64,000 bases of DNA, from positions 310,001 through 374,000 of the forward strand of contig JAACJO010000009.1 in assembly GCA_013368445.1 (NCBI GenBank), read 5' to 3'. The translations under genes and the position numbers were made by a program. The stretch is from Leucocoprinus leucothites. Lineage: Eukaryota; Basidiomycota; Agaricomycetes; Agaricales; Agaricaceae. Below are positions 1 through 12,008 of this stretch, one piece after another; position 1 is the first letter of the stretch, and the number at the start of each line of letters is the position of its first letter. A model generated the notes under the pieces. That model worked only from the letters and a program-made list of their open reading frames with translations. It was not told the DNA's origin and searched no databases.

Positions 1-1084
1 GCAAGCTTCGATTTTGACCGGGAGACTCGCCCGTTGTGCTATCGCCCACATGATCCAAGCATCGCCCTTGAGCCGTTCTTTGACAATATCCCGGGTAACT
101 TCCACGAGAGCCGAAACATCTTCCTTATAGCCTGGACGAACTAGGGAGCGGTCAAGACCGGATAGATCATACAATGGCACAAACATACCGAGACTTTGAC
201 ATAATCCGGCATCGGGATGTTGAGGCGCTTCATTGTATGCTGGAGAGACTGCACACATATCTCAAACGCTTTCCGGGCCTTGTCTTTACCATGTTCATCG
301 GGAGTCGCTGGATCCATATTTGCGTGCTCATCTTTCAACTCAGCCTTCTTCGTCCTTACTAATCGATCGTATTGAGTAAACACAATTACAACAGGAACTG
401 ATCGAGAATCACAAATCGATTAGAACGGAGTGTAACAAAGGAGAGGTCAAGAGCGTACTTTAGATTTTATAGGCAAATTCGAGCAACTTCTCGTCTCCTA
501 TCTCGAATACACGACCCCCGGCCGCGGGCGTCTTTGTACAGAGCCTGTCATAATGACGGTGAAAGGAGCGCCGGTGGGTGGGAAGAGAATATACGCACCA
601 CAGACCATGGATTCGGTCCCTCAGGGGCAGTCCCTGTTGGGATCGTTGCTCGATAAATTCACGTACAATGTCAAAATTGGTAATCTCTCCTGGTTCGAAG
701 CCTTTAGAATCGTGAAGAACAAAAATTGGGTTGTCTTGTGAGATGAATTCTTGCTCAATATCCGATTCTCCAGGTTTTAAGTGCGAAACGCGCTACAACA
801 GAAGACTATCAGTGGTAGTTAACCCACATTTGTCCTGCATAAGAGCCTCTTACCGCGCCGGTGATACCGAATACACAGTTAACCAGCGACGATTTCCCAA
901 CACCAGACTGGTGGGCGATTAGCCTGATGATACGAGAAGGTAAGACCGCAGCTAATTGACCCGACCGATGGACAGAATGCGGAATCTAAATCGCCGAAGT
1001 CAGTAGAAACGACTCGAGTTCCGAAAGCTGTACCTACCTCTGCACACTTTTGATGATATCGTCGATTGTGGACTCGGGTTCCAT
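1..1084 (-). CDS. AIG1-like P-loop GTPase, 3' end cut by window edge
   Basis: The minus-strand gene starts at the ATG at 1084-1082 (MEPESTIDDIIKS) and runs off the window start. Joined exons give a clear Ras-type GTPase core: a Walker A/G1 motif read as AHQSGVGKSSLVN (plus positions about 880-925), a switch/G3 region HDSKGFEPGE (about 680-720) and a G4-like VFTQYDRLV near 360-383, with TQxD in place of the usual NKxD. A Lys/Glu-rich stretch and the segment RPGYKEDVSALVEV follow before the edge. The best first intron is a 60-base GTGCAG...TTTAG intron that keeps phase 0. Basidiomycete genomes carry many such proteins, mostly uncharacterised; binding and hydrolysis of GTP is inferred from the motifs. 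The cellular role is unknown. The next GTPase-like gene at 8.7-9.9 kb is a distant relative that lacks G1. Confidence 0.8.
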
Positions 1085-2208
1085 GGTAGTTGAGGTTAGG
1101 GAGTACCGGCCAATGCGCTCAAGTCACCATCGCCCTTGCAGCCTTCTTGTTTGTTGACACAATGTGGGATTGACAGCGGATTACGATTGATCAATAGCGG
1201 CTGCTATACTTAGGTGGCGAGAAATAGGACCGACATTATTGACAGATGAAATGAATGGCATGTACGAGCGGCAGGACTACGATTGGTCCAGTGGAGAGAT
1301 CACGCGCTCGATATGTGAAGAGTTGTAGGACCCATGACTCTGGGTGTGACAACTATTCATCGATAGCGAGGCGCCCATGACTCTCATCCCTCTCCATTGC
1401 CGGACAACAGATGGGCATGAATTTCATTTCATTCAATGTCGAAGCGGATAAAACAGTGCTAGTGTTTACCTCTCGAGGGGAGAGAGAGGCTGGCTTGATA
1501 CCGGCCTCACCCTGAACCAAGAACTTTCCGGAGTCAGGAGTTGAATGAGTGTGAACAATAACAATGAAGCGCGCTGATGCCTACATAGGATCACTTATAT
1601 TAAATTTGAATTGGTCCAAGGATGACAGAACTTGCTGAGCCGATTTATTCGTTAACAACAATTCTGGCACCACGCCCTGCCTTCTTTGTTGGTAGCTTTC
1701 ATGATAGCTCTGCCCCTTGATCAAGTTTTTTTGGTAATGGTAGGACCTGGTTGAGGTTCGTCAGGGGTCCGAGCGAATTCGTAGGCTCCGCCTAAGAGGT
1801 TTTGTAAGTGCGTGCATTGACGGGTGCGCTGCTCTGTGTGAGTTGATGAAGCAGGTATGGTCATCGACAGGGAGAGATGTGGGAAAGACGATGAGTTAAG
1901 TGCTGTTCGAGGTGTGCGAAAGGGAGAAAGCCGCATCTAATTTCTCCATACTCGGTGTCACCAGAAAAAGAAGAGTCGTAGGATGAATATAAATAGCGGG
2001 CGTAGTGAGACGCTGAAGATCGTACAGGACAAGAACTAAACGGGCGCATCAACATCAGCATGGCAGGAGCGGACCGCTGGCACTCACCAGTAATAACGAT
2101 TCCAACTGGACTTAATCTTGTGCTACTGAAAAGAACAACGCCGCCAGACTGGGAAACAAAGGCGAACGTAAATCAGTCACGTACCTATTGAGAGATCCGA
2201 CCTCGGGC
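1085..2208. other. Intergenic, no supported gene
   Basis: Short open frames occur at 1721-2061 on the minus strand, but they overlap each other in different frames and show no recognisable family or consistent splice sites. This stretch probably holds the promoter of the GTPase to its left (minus strand) and the 3' flank of the small gene to its right. Confidence 0.5.
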
Positions 2209-2586
2209 TCATCTCCGTCTTTCCTGTGTAAATATTTGATTTGTGGTACTGGCAATCTCCGCCGGCTCGTCATCATCTTCCTGCTCTGGATTCCCATCGG
2301 CTGTAACTGTAACTGGCAGAGGTTCAAAGCCTCCGGCGTCTTCGTCAACATCGGGGAAGCAGTTTCTTCGCCGGTACCGGATATTTTGAACGTGATGCGT
2401 ACTTCTTCGTATGCTTCACCGAGGAACGGTCTGAGACGCTCGCATGTCTGAGCGTTGACGGAGACGTGAGCCTATGAGGTTTAGTGATGTTCGGTGAGTA
2501 CCGCGTGGTTCGGTAGAAGCAGTGAAGTAGAGACGAACCTGATTTCTCCATGCAGGATAGGTACTAGAAAAGTCATCTGAGTTCAT
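2209..2586 (-). CDS. Small three-exon protein, function unknown
   Basis: I do not recognise this family. A consistent spliced model exists: exons 2586-2539, 2471-2378 and 2312-2209, with introns of 67 bases (GTTCGT...CATAG) and 65 bases (GTACCG...GCCAG). The three exons sum to 246 bases, exactly 82 codons, and predict 81 residues. The protein begins MNSDDFSSTYPAWRNQ, continues with a well-formed helix-like stretch (CERLRPFLGEAYEEVRITFK) and ends in an acidic tail rich in Glu and Asp (EQEDDDEPAE). No signal peptide or membrane segment is visible. The gene could extend further downstream through another intron at 2181, where a GTACGT donor follows the frame SLNR. Support rests only on splice-site phase and amino-acid composition. 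Confidence 0.4.
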
Positions 2587-4563
2587 CGCGACGGTTAAGC
2601 AGGGAGAAGGGCGTACGGGTAGTAGCGGTCAAAGGTGCGCTTGATTGTGTACTTGCTTTTACTGCGGATGGTGGTAAGCGGGGGAAGGGTAGAGAGGATG
2701 GGGCGTGAGTTTGCCTTGTCACAGAGCTGACCCGGGTTTCTTGGCCATCGTGGAGGACAGCTAATGGTTCAATGAAAGTGTGCGGTTTGGGAAGGGTGAC
2801 ATTCGTTCTCTCTCCCGTGGCTCCCATTCATGATCGAAAGTTGCTGGCACTTCGCAAACTTCATTCGTTGAGGGGAATATGACCCCAGCAATGATCCTAT
2901 ACCTGATAGCTACACAAAATTCTTAGTCGCCCACCAACACGATGAGAACCAATACATCACTTGCCTAGTTTCCCTTGATGTCACGCCTCTACCATTATCG
3001 ATCCCAACGGGCATTCATCTATCATGTGCGCTCTTCAGAGTGTTGCTGTATCTCAGCAGCCTCCGCCTTCCCCTCCGGCACCAGCTCTCTACCACGCTAA
3101 CTGTTTAACTCGTCAGCCTGAGTATAGAGATCATGGAGGGCACTCAGGAGAACACTGGTTCAGCCCCTTCACGACTTGACTGCTCAAGCTATGAGCACGT
3201 TCCCCGATTGTTATCGCGCAGAAAGGGCCAGTCGATATGACCTCTTCACCGGCGGTACCGTAGGCTTGATAGCCTCTCACACTCACGTTGGATCCGGGCC
3301 TAGTCGCGCTCGTGGTCGAGGTGGTCGTGGTGGTCGTGGTTGTGGGGGCCGTGGTGACCGTTGTAGTAGTCGTTGGGCCCGAAAAGGGTCGCTAATTTGC
3401 TGACCTCATAACAGGAAAGGCAAAACCAAGGTGGAAGCCATAGCACCTCAGGTCGGCAGGTCTTCAAAAGCGGTAGAAGGGTTGACACCTCGAGAACGGG
3501 TACCGCCCATCCCTCAGCCTCGGCCATAGTGTCAGCTCTTGAGCTCTGGGCGTTAATGGTTAGGACTTACCACATCCTTATGCCGGCCTACAGCGCTAGC
3601 TCGGGGGGTTATCGCTTGAAGGCAGTTGACGCACGACGTGAAAGATCTGCCCAAGCAGAGAACAGCTCCAGTAGGGATACCGGTCCACAAGATGTCGACA
3701 CACAAATGGCTCCTGTCCCGTCTGGTAGAAGCTCCGATGAAGAAAGTGTTAACAAAGAGGAACACTGCTGGCTGTGGTGATGAAGGTACTAACTCGATTG
3801 TATCTGAGAAGTGGCAAGTGCTGTAGTGGTCACGTGTGCTCAGCAAGGTGAGCCCCAAACAGCATTGACGACTATTCAGAGCGCACTCGTCACCGAGCAG
3901 CAAACCCTCTTCTATGTTCCGACTTTTGAACCTGAACGCGACTCTTCCAACCTGCCAGCGTGTTAGGCCCCTGAGCAGCCCGCACATTGTTGGTGACACT
4001 ACAGTAATCGCGAGTGTTGCCGCAGGCCAGAAGATTTCTTGCTGGCATGCTGAGCCCCTGAGCAGCTTGGTATGTTAATGGTGGCGGCTGCCCTGAGCAC
4101 AGCGGTCACCGAGCGAGTAAAGGTTCACCGGTTCATTAACCCGGTATGCCAAACCTTGCCATTTTCCGGCGCTGGTCCATCGTCTCCCATGTCTCCCCTT
4201 CCACCCCGGGCAATAACGCGGGAGAACTCACCCGCTAGGTCATTGGCGACAGTCAATCCACCGGACCTTCGTTGCTCACTGCAGAGTTGCATGTTGTAAG
4301 GGACGTCCTGAGCAGCTATATATAGTGAAGGGATCGAAACATATATTCAAAGGAGTTTGACAATTGAATTTAGATCGTGACAACCTTAAGAGCCGAAGAG
4401 GTTAAAACAGCGAAATGCTTTCGCATCGGATCATCATCATCGTCACCGTCATAACTTACAACATAGTATAAACAACCAAATACCAAAAAAAAAAGAAGGA
4501 AAAAAGGAAAAAGAGAACCAAGAGAGAAAAACAAAATGTCTGTTCAATATTCACGTAATGTCG
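2587..4563. other. Gene-poor stretch with low-complexity tracts
   Basis: No gene is firmly supported. At about 3307-3362 there is an imperfect GGTCGTGGT repeat that would read Arg/Gly-rich on plus or His/Asp-rich on minus. A minus frame of 148 codons (3999-3553) contains one hydrophobic segment (VDILWTGIPTGAVLCLG) followed by a Cys pair. This faintly recalls basidiomycete MARVEL-type membrane proteins, but I could not assemble a gene around it. The bases at about 4485-4535 are a purine-rich A/G tract just 3' of the chromodomain gene. Confidence 0.4.
3553..3999 (-). other. Possible relic of a membrane-protein gene
   Basis: A 148-codon minus frame holds a hydrophobic stretch near its C-terminal third followed by a short Cys-x-x-Cys segment (CVNC). 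The neighbouring minus frame at 3527-3300 ends in a His/Asp-rich repeat. Together they could be exons of a decayed four-helix (MARVEL-like) protein, but no complete start, splice chain or family signature was found. Chance is a real alternative. Confidence 0.2.
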
Positions 4564-7500
4564 TTAATGCCCACCCGATTCAATATGCTGTCGAAGTCCC
4601 TACAAGAGAAATTCAAAAGTGAGCTTGAGACATAACACCAACAAAAGATAGCACAGACCTCTTGCGTTAAGAAAACCGCCTCACACTTCTCCCTCCCATC
4701 CTTCCTCCAAAGACACCTATATACCATAACCTCCCCATCCATCTTCTCCTGTTTCGCACTCTCATTCGGCATTGCCACGGTAGCCACACCATTCGTCACA
4801 GGTACAATCCCACCCTCCACCTCCTTGCTCCTCAACTTTTCAACTTCTCCCCTCATCTCCTCCAACTCACGTCTCAACCTCTCCTTCTCTTCCTCCCCCC
4901 CAAAGGTCTCTTGTTGCACCCGCATCATCCTCATCTCCGCCCTCAATGCCTCATTCTCTTTATCCTTCGTTGTAACCAACTTCTCAAACACGTCAATCAT
5001 CCCTCTCGCACCATCAAGCGTCCCCTCAAGGTCCGAATATTTCTCTTCCCACTCCATACATCTCCTCTCAAGCTCAGGATGCTCCGCCGCTCTCCTCCTG
5101 ACATCCTCATCCTGCGTCCGTTGACCTAGCTCAACGAGGAAATTAGCAACTCGCTTATGATACGCAGCCTCATCCTCAAGCTGTTTAACGCGCATATCAT
5201 ACATGGCACGCACACTCGCAATGCCAGTACTAGCCTGCGACTCGGACACTTCGGCTCGTTCTTGAAGCTCCGCATTCTCCGTTCGTAGATCATCCGCATA
5301 AGATGAGACGCGAAGGTACTGGTCTCTGAAGACTTCGGCGTTCTTCTCAGCAAACTCCGCTCGACCTTGCGCAGTTATCAGGGACTCTTGAAGAGTTTTA
5401 TTCTTTTCGAGTATTCGTGCTCTCTCTTCTTGCCACGAGATGGTCGCAGTATCGTGATGGGCGCCTTCGGCCTCGAAATTCTCTATCGTTGAACGAGCAG
5501 CGGTGAGAAGGTTTTCGAGTCGAGCGATTTCCTCAGATTTCTTGTTGAGCAGGCTCATGGCCGAGTCAAGGTGTTGATTGTCACCATCTTGAACAGGAGC
5601 AGCCTGCAATGTTCATGTTTGATAAAAGAAAAATGGACGACGAGAGAAAAGAACCATACAATCTGTGATGGGAGGATGGCTTCCTGCTGCGGTTTAGTGG
5701 GAGACATCGTTGCAGGAATGACAAGTGAACTATCCAAGGAGCGGCTAGGCGAGCGCTTGGATGGTGAAGGTTGAGAAGGTATCTCCGGCTGGCTCGATTC
5801 CTCTTGAGACGTCTGCGGTAAGGGTCCTGATGACTGTATCACAGAATAAGTCCCTGCTAATTCATAGAAAACGTGAACAACCTCACCTTGGGGGCTACCT
5901 CCAAAGAATCAATAGCATTCCCCATATCCTCATCACCACTCAGCCCGGGCGCCTGCGAATCGGGGGGTACTTCAGGATACACCCAGCCCTCCCCCACATC
6001 GGGAACAGGCCGCTGCTCAAGTTCCACCAACAGATCCTGTGTGCTCTCCTCCTCTTCCTGCCGAGCAAATACCTTCTGCGCTTGTGAACTCGGAACGTCT
6101 TTACTCGTATCCTGTGTTCGTGAATCAACCTCTGGCGGTTGACTCACACCACCATTGTAATCCACAAACGAATCCGCAAACTCCTCCAGGGTCGACGGCG
6201 CGGCTTTCTGTTCGGACTCGGTCGTTTCTCCCCCATCTACTCGAGCCTCTAATACACGGACTCTCTCCTTTTCGATGATGGCTGCGAGGGGAAGTTTGGC
6301 CTGCGCGAAGATACTATTTTGTTTGGCACGTTTGGCTGCCCCAGCCAATGCAACACCCTTGTTGATCACGTTCTTCGCGGCTGATGGAATGAGGCGACTG
6401 CCATCGACAGATGAATCAGTGACCTCTTGCGATGTTTTCACTTGCTTTCGGCGACGAGACTTCTCGGGGGAATCGAACTGCTCGATGGAACTATCATCAC
6501 CACCACCGGGAGTGTCCGTACTCTCAATGGTGGACGATGGTAGATTTGCGAATTTAGACGGTGAGATCTGTGGGATGGGGCGTAGTGGCTTCTTCTGTAA
6601 TGGCCGCGGACTACTAGATCTAGATTTGTTGAATGGAAGTGGCGACGTAATAATGTCGACGTCGGGAATATTTCGTTTGGAGCCTGGCGTGCGTGCCTTC
6701 ATCCTGGACACAATAGATGTTTTTGATGCCGACCGCACGAGCTCGAGGTCGCGCTGTTGCGACTGCTGCGATTCTTCGGCCTCCGTCTCTGGCACAAATT
6801 CAGGTTCAAACGCGCGACCTTTGCCCTTGGAGATAACGGGCGATAGGGGCGGTGGAGACAAGGACCGGGAAGTTGATCGAGAATGGCGAGTATATTGGGA
6901 CTGTGCGGGTGGAGGAGACAAGGGAGTTTCGTGACGTGACCCGGCAACAGCGTTATCTGCATATTCAAGAGCACTATCTTCATCATCTCCACTGGACAAG
7001 CTAGCGTCTGCAGTCCTGTTGCCTCCTTGTTCCGTGGAAGTAGAATCGGGTGATTGATCTAAGAGCGGAGACGCTCTACGCCGTGAGGAATCGATTGGAA
7101 CACGGGGCTGAGGAGGTGGAACAGTAGGTTTTCTGGCAGCTGGAGCGGGCGATTTTAATGTTCTTGAGAGTAAGGGTGACTTAGAGCGTGTAACGGTCTT
7201 CTTCACATTTGTTGGCGGTGGTTTAGACGAGTGAACGCGTGAGTGTATAGATGGCTTGGTTGGCTTGGACCGTTTTACAAGCTCGCTTTCGCCTCTACTC
7301 GGCAGTCGCGCGGTAGGAGCATCACTTTCTTCTTCCTCTTCTTGTGCAGGTCGTTTAAGTGTCTTTGGTTGGGCTGATCGAGTAGAATTGGAGCTCGTGT
7401 CAATTACTTTACGAGGATTTGGAGGCAGAACTTCTGGCTGTCGTTTGGAGGGGGGCTCGTCATCTGATGTGAATTCGGTCCGGAATTTGGGAGGATTGGG

Positions 7501-8133
7501 TTTGACGCGACGTTGGTTGGCATCTGCCTCTTCCTTGTGATGTTTGGAAGTCGATGGTGCGCTTGGACTGGCCAGTTCAATGACAAGCTTCCGCTTTTTC
7601 TTCGGTCTGCCGGACGTGATGATATCTGAATAAGATTCCTGCACGCTATTGTTGGAAGAGGTGGATTTCTGGTCGCGCTCATCATTCTTTCGCTTGCTTC
7701 CTGCAGTAGGAACTGGTTTGCTCTTCTTCGACGGTAATGCGGTAGCATGGGTGATAGTTGAAGACGATGCCACAGACACCTTGGTAGTGGTAGATGCAGT
7801 AGAAGCACGACTGTGAATAGCTGCAATGTACGCGTTAGCTCGAATCGTGGAACGAGGATAAGTCTTACATTTACGGCTCGCACTTTTCTGTTTCTTCTTC
7901 TCAAGTTTCTTGCGCTTCCATGTCAGCACAAGTGGATCCGTGCAGTCCTCTTTCGGTACCCAATCGAGCGGCCATGGTTTCCCATTGTCATCAACACCAG
8001 CCCATCGCACGCGATACTTGTTTCCTCTCTCGCCTACGATTGCTTCAACTTCCCACAAGTTCTCAGCATCGTCTTCGCGCTCTACAAAGTGTGTGTCAAG
8101 AGAGGAAATGCCAGACTCGGAGTCATCATCCAT
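4564..8133 (-). CDS. Chromodomain, coiled-coil and C2H2 zinc-finger protein
   Basis: Five exons (8133-7869, 7820-5887, 5833-5660, 5603-4659, 4599-4564) join in phase through introns of 48, 53, 56 and 59 bases and encode 1,117 residues. Residues about 22-80 form a chromodomain (LWEVEAIVGER, YRVRWAG, WPLDWVPKEDC), the fold that reads methylated histone tails. A very long Ser/Pro/Lys-rich disordered region follows, with bipartite nuclear-localisation-like clusters (KKKRK, KRKN). The last third is a heptad-rich coiled coil (from about residue 800). The extreme C-terminus forms a C2H2 finger (YRCLWRK...EKCEAVFLTQEGLRQHI...H), split by the last intron. The start at 8133 (MDDDSESG) is preferred; an in-frame ATG at 8184 lies upstream, across a possible 5' leader intron. 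A chromatin-bound scaffold or reader role in the nucleus is inferred; substrate and partners cannot be read from the sequence. Confidence 0.85.
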
Positions 8134-8697
8134 AGGAGCAAGGTGTGTGATGCCTAACCAAACGCACTCACGGACATCAAACACGTATTACGTAATTTCA
8201 TCAATCACTTTCTGGTCTCTTTTCGCCCCAATGCTCTTTGCAGCACAGATCCCATCTCTGCACACACCTTCTTCTAACTGGTTGAAGCTGATCGATTGGC
8301 AACGGTCATAAGTAGGTATTATTCTTATATGACGTGTGCCATCCCTGCATGAAAAGAGCGAGGGCCCGAAGACTAGAGATAAGATCGGCTCGGTGACTGG
8401 CCACGAAGGAATAAGAAAATAAATCCATGAGATTGATTTGTCCTTTGCTTTGTAGTCTACTACATGTCATATGAAAGACATGAAATAGATGATTGATTCA
8501 ACGAAGAGTCGAGAGGCACTGTCACAAACTAAGAATCGTACAAGTTCAATTGTTTTTTGGGTTCCTTGAATCGATGCTGGGTCACGGGTCAGGCGGCAAA
8601 TCGGATTGTTGGATTAATCCATGCTGGTGGACCGTTCCGGGCCTGGATCTAGTGAAGAGACCCAAGCGCCTCTTCTTCGACCGTTCCTAGAATTTCG
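8134..8697. other. Intergenic, shared flank
   Basis: No coding frame is supported here. This interval should contain the promoter of the chromodomain gene (transcribed leftward) and the 3' end of the GTPase-like gene. Confidence 0.5.
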
Positions 8698-9892
8698 TTA
8701 ATAATGAGCACAAAATGATCGCTTCGGAGGTGCTAAACCCACCGGATCCCGGAGTCCATAAAATTCCCGAAGATTGAACCCAATCGAAAATCCCATCAGG
8801 CGGAGCTCCTCAAAGTGTCCCCTAAACTCTCGGAGACATAAAAGATACTCCTCTTCGATCTTCTTCTCCAGAATGGCCTTTTCTTCCGGCTCGAGCTCCA
8901 CTCTATCTGTCTGGGCCAGGAGTGGGACCATGTACTTATCCTGATCTGCAGCGGCTTTCTTGAGCCTTGCACACATCCGCCGTCCATCCTCTGTCTTGTT
9001 CAACTGCGCATAAAGCTCGTCTATCTCCGGCTGTATCTGTCCGATCCTCCATTCCTCATTAATCTCTTTCTTCTCCTCCTCTCGTTTAATCCGTTTTTGA
9101 ACCCCCATCTTCTTCCGCACTTCGGCTTCATCACCACTACTGGCGCAAATTACCCTTTGAACAGCTCCCCACGCGCTAAGAAACCCCGTTTCAGTTAGCC
9201 TCTCAAATATAAGCCCTTCTTCCACTGGCTCCCTCAGCGCCTCTTGGATTTTCAGCTCCTCCTTCTGACCTATTCCTTGAGTGACGTGCTCCCAGTTGGT
9301 CGTGAGAAAGACAACCTGGTCCATGTTTGCCATATTCCCGAGTATGCCCTCTAGGTCACTCCAATGCCTTGGCTTTCCGCTACTCACCAGAAGGCTAGAG
9401 GATTGGCCGATGCTATGTACCCAAATATGAGCCATGAACTTGGCCCCTATCATCTCGCTCAAGACCACAAATTAATAGGAGACTGATAGAGCAATCACTG
9501 TTTAACTCACATATGGGTGGGGAGGTACTGAAGTCCTTCCCTGATTGCGCTATTCCCAAAAAATTCCGGGGAGGGAGCGGAGATCAAGGACACTGGACAT
9601 TTTGAAGTTGGATGCTTGATCCGCGCGGCATGAAATTCATATTGATGCAGGGTCAAGTTGGAAGTGCCAGCGAGGATGTTATATAACTGAATGTGATGAG
9701 CCCGATATAACTTATATCCATGATCTCAAACTGCTTACAGGCTGGCGGATGATGCAGCTGTAGGACCAGAGACTGTAAAATTGCGATCATGTGTCACTTC
9801 AGGGTCAACGGATATTCTGGTGCGAGTACATACGTGATAACTGTGTCATCCTTGCATATCACTTTTGCTGCCTCCTGTGCTGAATTCAACAT
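8698..9892 (-). CDS. AIG1-like GTPase relative lacking a visible P-loop
   Basis: The gene starts at the ATG at 9892-9890 (MLNSAQEAAKVICKDD). It is joined by introns with good GTATGT, GTAAGC and GTGAGT donors to short exons (LWSYSCIIRQP; LYNILAGTSNLTLHQYEF) and then to the long last exon ending at 8698. The central part matches the layout of basidiomycete G-domain proteins: a beta strand with CPVSLISAPSPEF where DTPGF is usual, a segment MIGAKFMAHIWVHSIG at the usual YLHRI position, and VVFLTTNWEHV at the G4 strand (usually TTMWD). A charged, coiled-coil-like Lys/Glu helix follows. No GxxxxGKS is present upstream, so GTP binding is doubtful. It may be a catalytically dead regulator, or a decayed gene that kept its frame. 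Confidence 0.6.
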
Positions 9893-10580
9893 GCTGGGTG
9901 ATAAAGCCTTTGAAAATGAAAAGGTAGAATGGAAGCAAGCAGAGACTGTTGCAAAACACTAACTTGACGTTCAGCTATTTCTTGTTATTATGCTCAGAGT
10001 GTGCGGTGAGTTCGTGTTTTGATGATACAGCTTTATAGTGCTGATTATAATAGGTCGGGAAACAAGTGAACCATCAGCACCCAGTACCCAGTGCCAATGC
10101 TGTTCAAAACTAACCACGTTTCGGCTATCGGAAATGATTGACAAGACCACAGCCACATTTTAGAGAAACTATCATGGGAGAGGGAGAGTCTGTCTAAATA
10201 CAAGTTAGTAGTGTAAATTCACTAGGAGAGATATGAATAGTCCAAGAATTAAACCCTATCAAGTAGAGGAAGGCAACCGATTTCCATCAAGTACATACTG
10301 TACTCTGCGCAGTCGAACGGTGACTCGGACCGCCCAAGTCCAGTGTGCTTCTATGTTGATATTGTTGATCAATCAGTACTTCAGTGATCGATTGATCAGT
10401 CGACAACAAAACCGATGATTCAGTTTTAATGGAGCGCGTACCTCAAGCAGATCGTTTTCTCAAAATACCTTGCGGTTCCGAGTGGTTCTGTTTCCAGCGT
10501 CTCGATGTCCAATGAGATATAAAGAGCTGAGGCTACTCGTCCGTGGACTAATCCTACTCCCCCCCCCAGGCTATTCCAAC
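9893..10580. other. Intergenic between divergent genes
   Basis: Divergent promoter space for the GTPase-like gene (minus) and the seven-helix protein (plus). A run of nine C bases lies at about 10559-10567, just before the plus-strand start. No coding frame is supported. Confidence 0.5.
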
Positions 10581-11683
10581 ATGAATCCCCAGGAAGACAA
10601 TTTATTCCTGATCTCCTACACGAGCATCAGAAGCGGTCTATTTGGCATTGGTTTCACACTCTATTGTATTTGTGTGCCATTATGGTGCAAGGACTTCCAA
10701 AAACATAGAGAAAGGCAAAAGCGAACATGTTTCATGTTCTCCTACACTACGCTAATCCTGATCTGCGCGTTGATAAGCGTGGCAGCCAACACTCAAGCCA
10801 GTCTTGTGATGTGTCTGAATCCTGGCTCACAGCCAGATCCAGCTTTGGTACTATTGAGCTATGCTACTCAACAAGTGTATTTAGCTCTCCTTGCATTAAT
10901 GCAGGTAAGTGGAATACTTCTCTGTTTCTCGAGAATTGCAGTGCGCGTATTGAAGTGGATTTTGAGATATGGCGAATATGGGTTATCTGGACAGGGTCTC
11001 CGTATGCGATAGTTGCTACTTTGGGACCCTTTCTAGCTCTTGTTTCTGGTACAGGTAAGTTCATTGAGCTGAGGTTGTCTACACTTTACTCAAATTAAAG
11101 CTCAGGCCTGTGGATTGTCTCAAACGCATCGGATCCTCTTCACTGGATTTCACGCAATTCATTCACCCCTGGTCGCCGACTCGTAGTGCCAGCTGAGGCA
11201 CTCCTAACGACGTTCTATGTTCTAGTTTCACTGCTAATAGCAGGTAGACTGATGTTCCTTCGCTGGCGCATCTCTAAACTCATAGGTAGTAACCCCTAGC
11301 CTTATTCGGGAAATCATTCTATAAGCGTTCTTACAGCTTTTGCGTATAGGACATGTCTCCCAGTACTCCGAAGAGCATACAAATATTGGAGCAATTCTGA
11401 TTGAATCGTACGCTGTGGTAGCAGGTGTCTATCTTGCAGACACGATCGCACGGTGTGCTCGTAGCGTCAATGCATCCCGGGCTACCATTGTACTGGGAGC
11501 TGCAGTTCACCTAGTAGAAGTATGTCTAGATATCAAAATTATGCCCTGTGGGTGACTGACATGAACGATATGCATTAGTTGATTGCTTATCTTTTTGTTG
11601 TATATCGGGTCCTACAAGGTCGAGCATGGAGTAGAGAAACAGAGCAACAGCTGAGTACGCTGCAGTGGAACCACACGGAGTAG
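10581..11683 (+). CDS. Seven-helix membrane protein, fungal family
   Basis: Start at 10581 (MNPQEDNLFLISYTSIRSG). Exon 1 ends at 10904 before GTAAGT; exon 2 starts at 10942 (RIEVDFEIWRIWVIWTGSP). Further exons are joined by short introns near 11056, 11284 and 11522, and the last reads LIAYLFVVYRVLQGRAWSRE to the stop at 11681. Hydropathy by eye gives about seven membrane spans with short loops. The RIWVIW segment is the landmark found in a large, uncharacterised agaricomycete membrane-protein family of GPCR-like layout. There is no long tail and no known ligand motif. The gene is divergent from its left neighbour. Function is unknown; a plasma-membrane or endomembrane location is inferred. 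Confidence 0.75.
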
Positions 11684-12008
11684 TGTAGGATGGGCACGGA
11701 GAGTGACTCGGAGTCAGGCTACTCGGGGCAGCTTTGCTAGCTCCACCTAAACATTGCCTATAGATTCAGAGAAACCCTCCCGATTAAGATTTGGTGGGCA
11801 GATGCGGAAGATTGCTCGTGCCTTATCCATTGCGTGTATAGAAACCAGTTTTTCGAGATTTTTGAGCAATAACTGAACGCCAAAGCCATGAATACAAGGA
11901 AAAATCCATCCCAAAAAGGCCACTTTGGATATCCCTCAACATAAGACATCCAGTGGCCTCTAGTTTCTACTTTGAAAGTGGACTGACACTCATCAGATGA
12001 AATACAAG
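11684..12008. other. Convergent 3' flanks
   Basis: Short spacer between the convergent seven-helix and sulfate-transporter genes; only chance frames seen. Confidence 0.5.

Noticed and set aside
6275..6934. 219-codon open frame on the plus strand
   Set aside because: It is the antisense shadow of the Ser/Pro-rich region of the chromodomain gene; low-complexity coding sequence often leaves long antisense frames.
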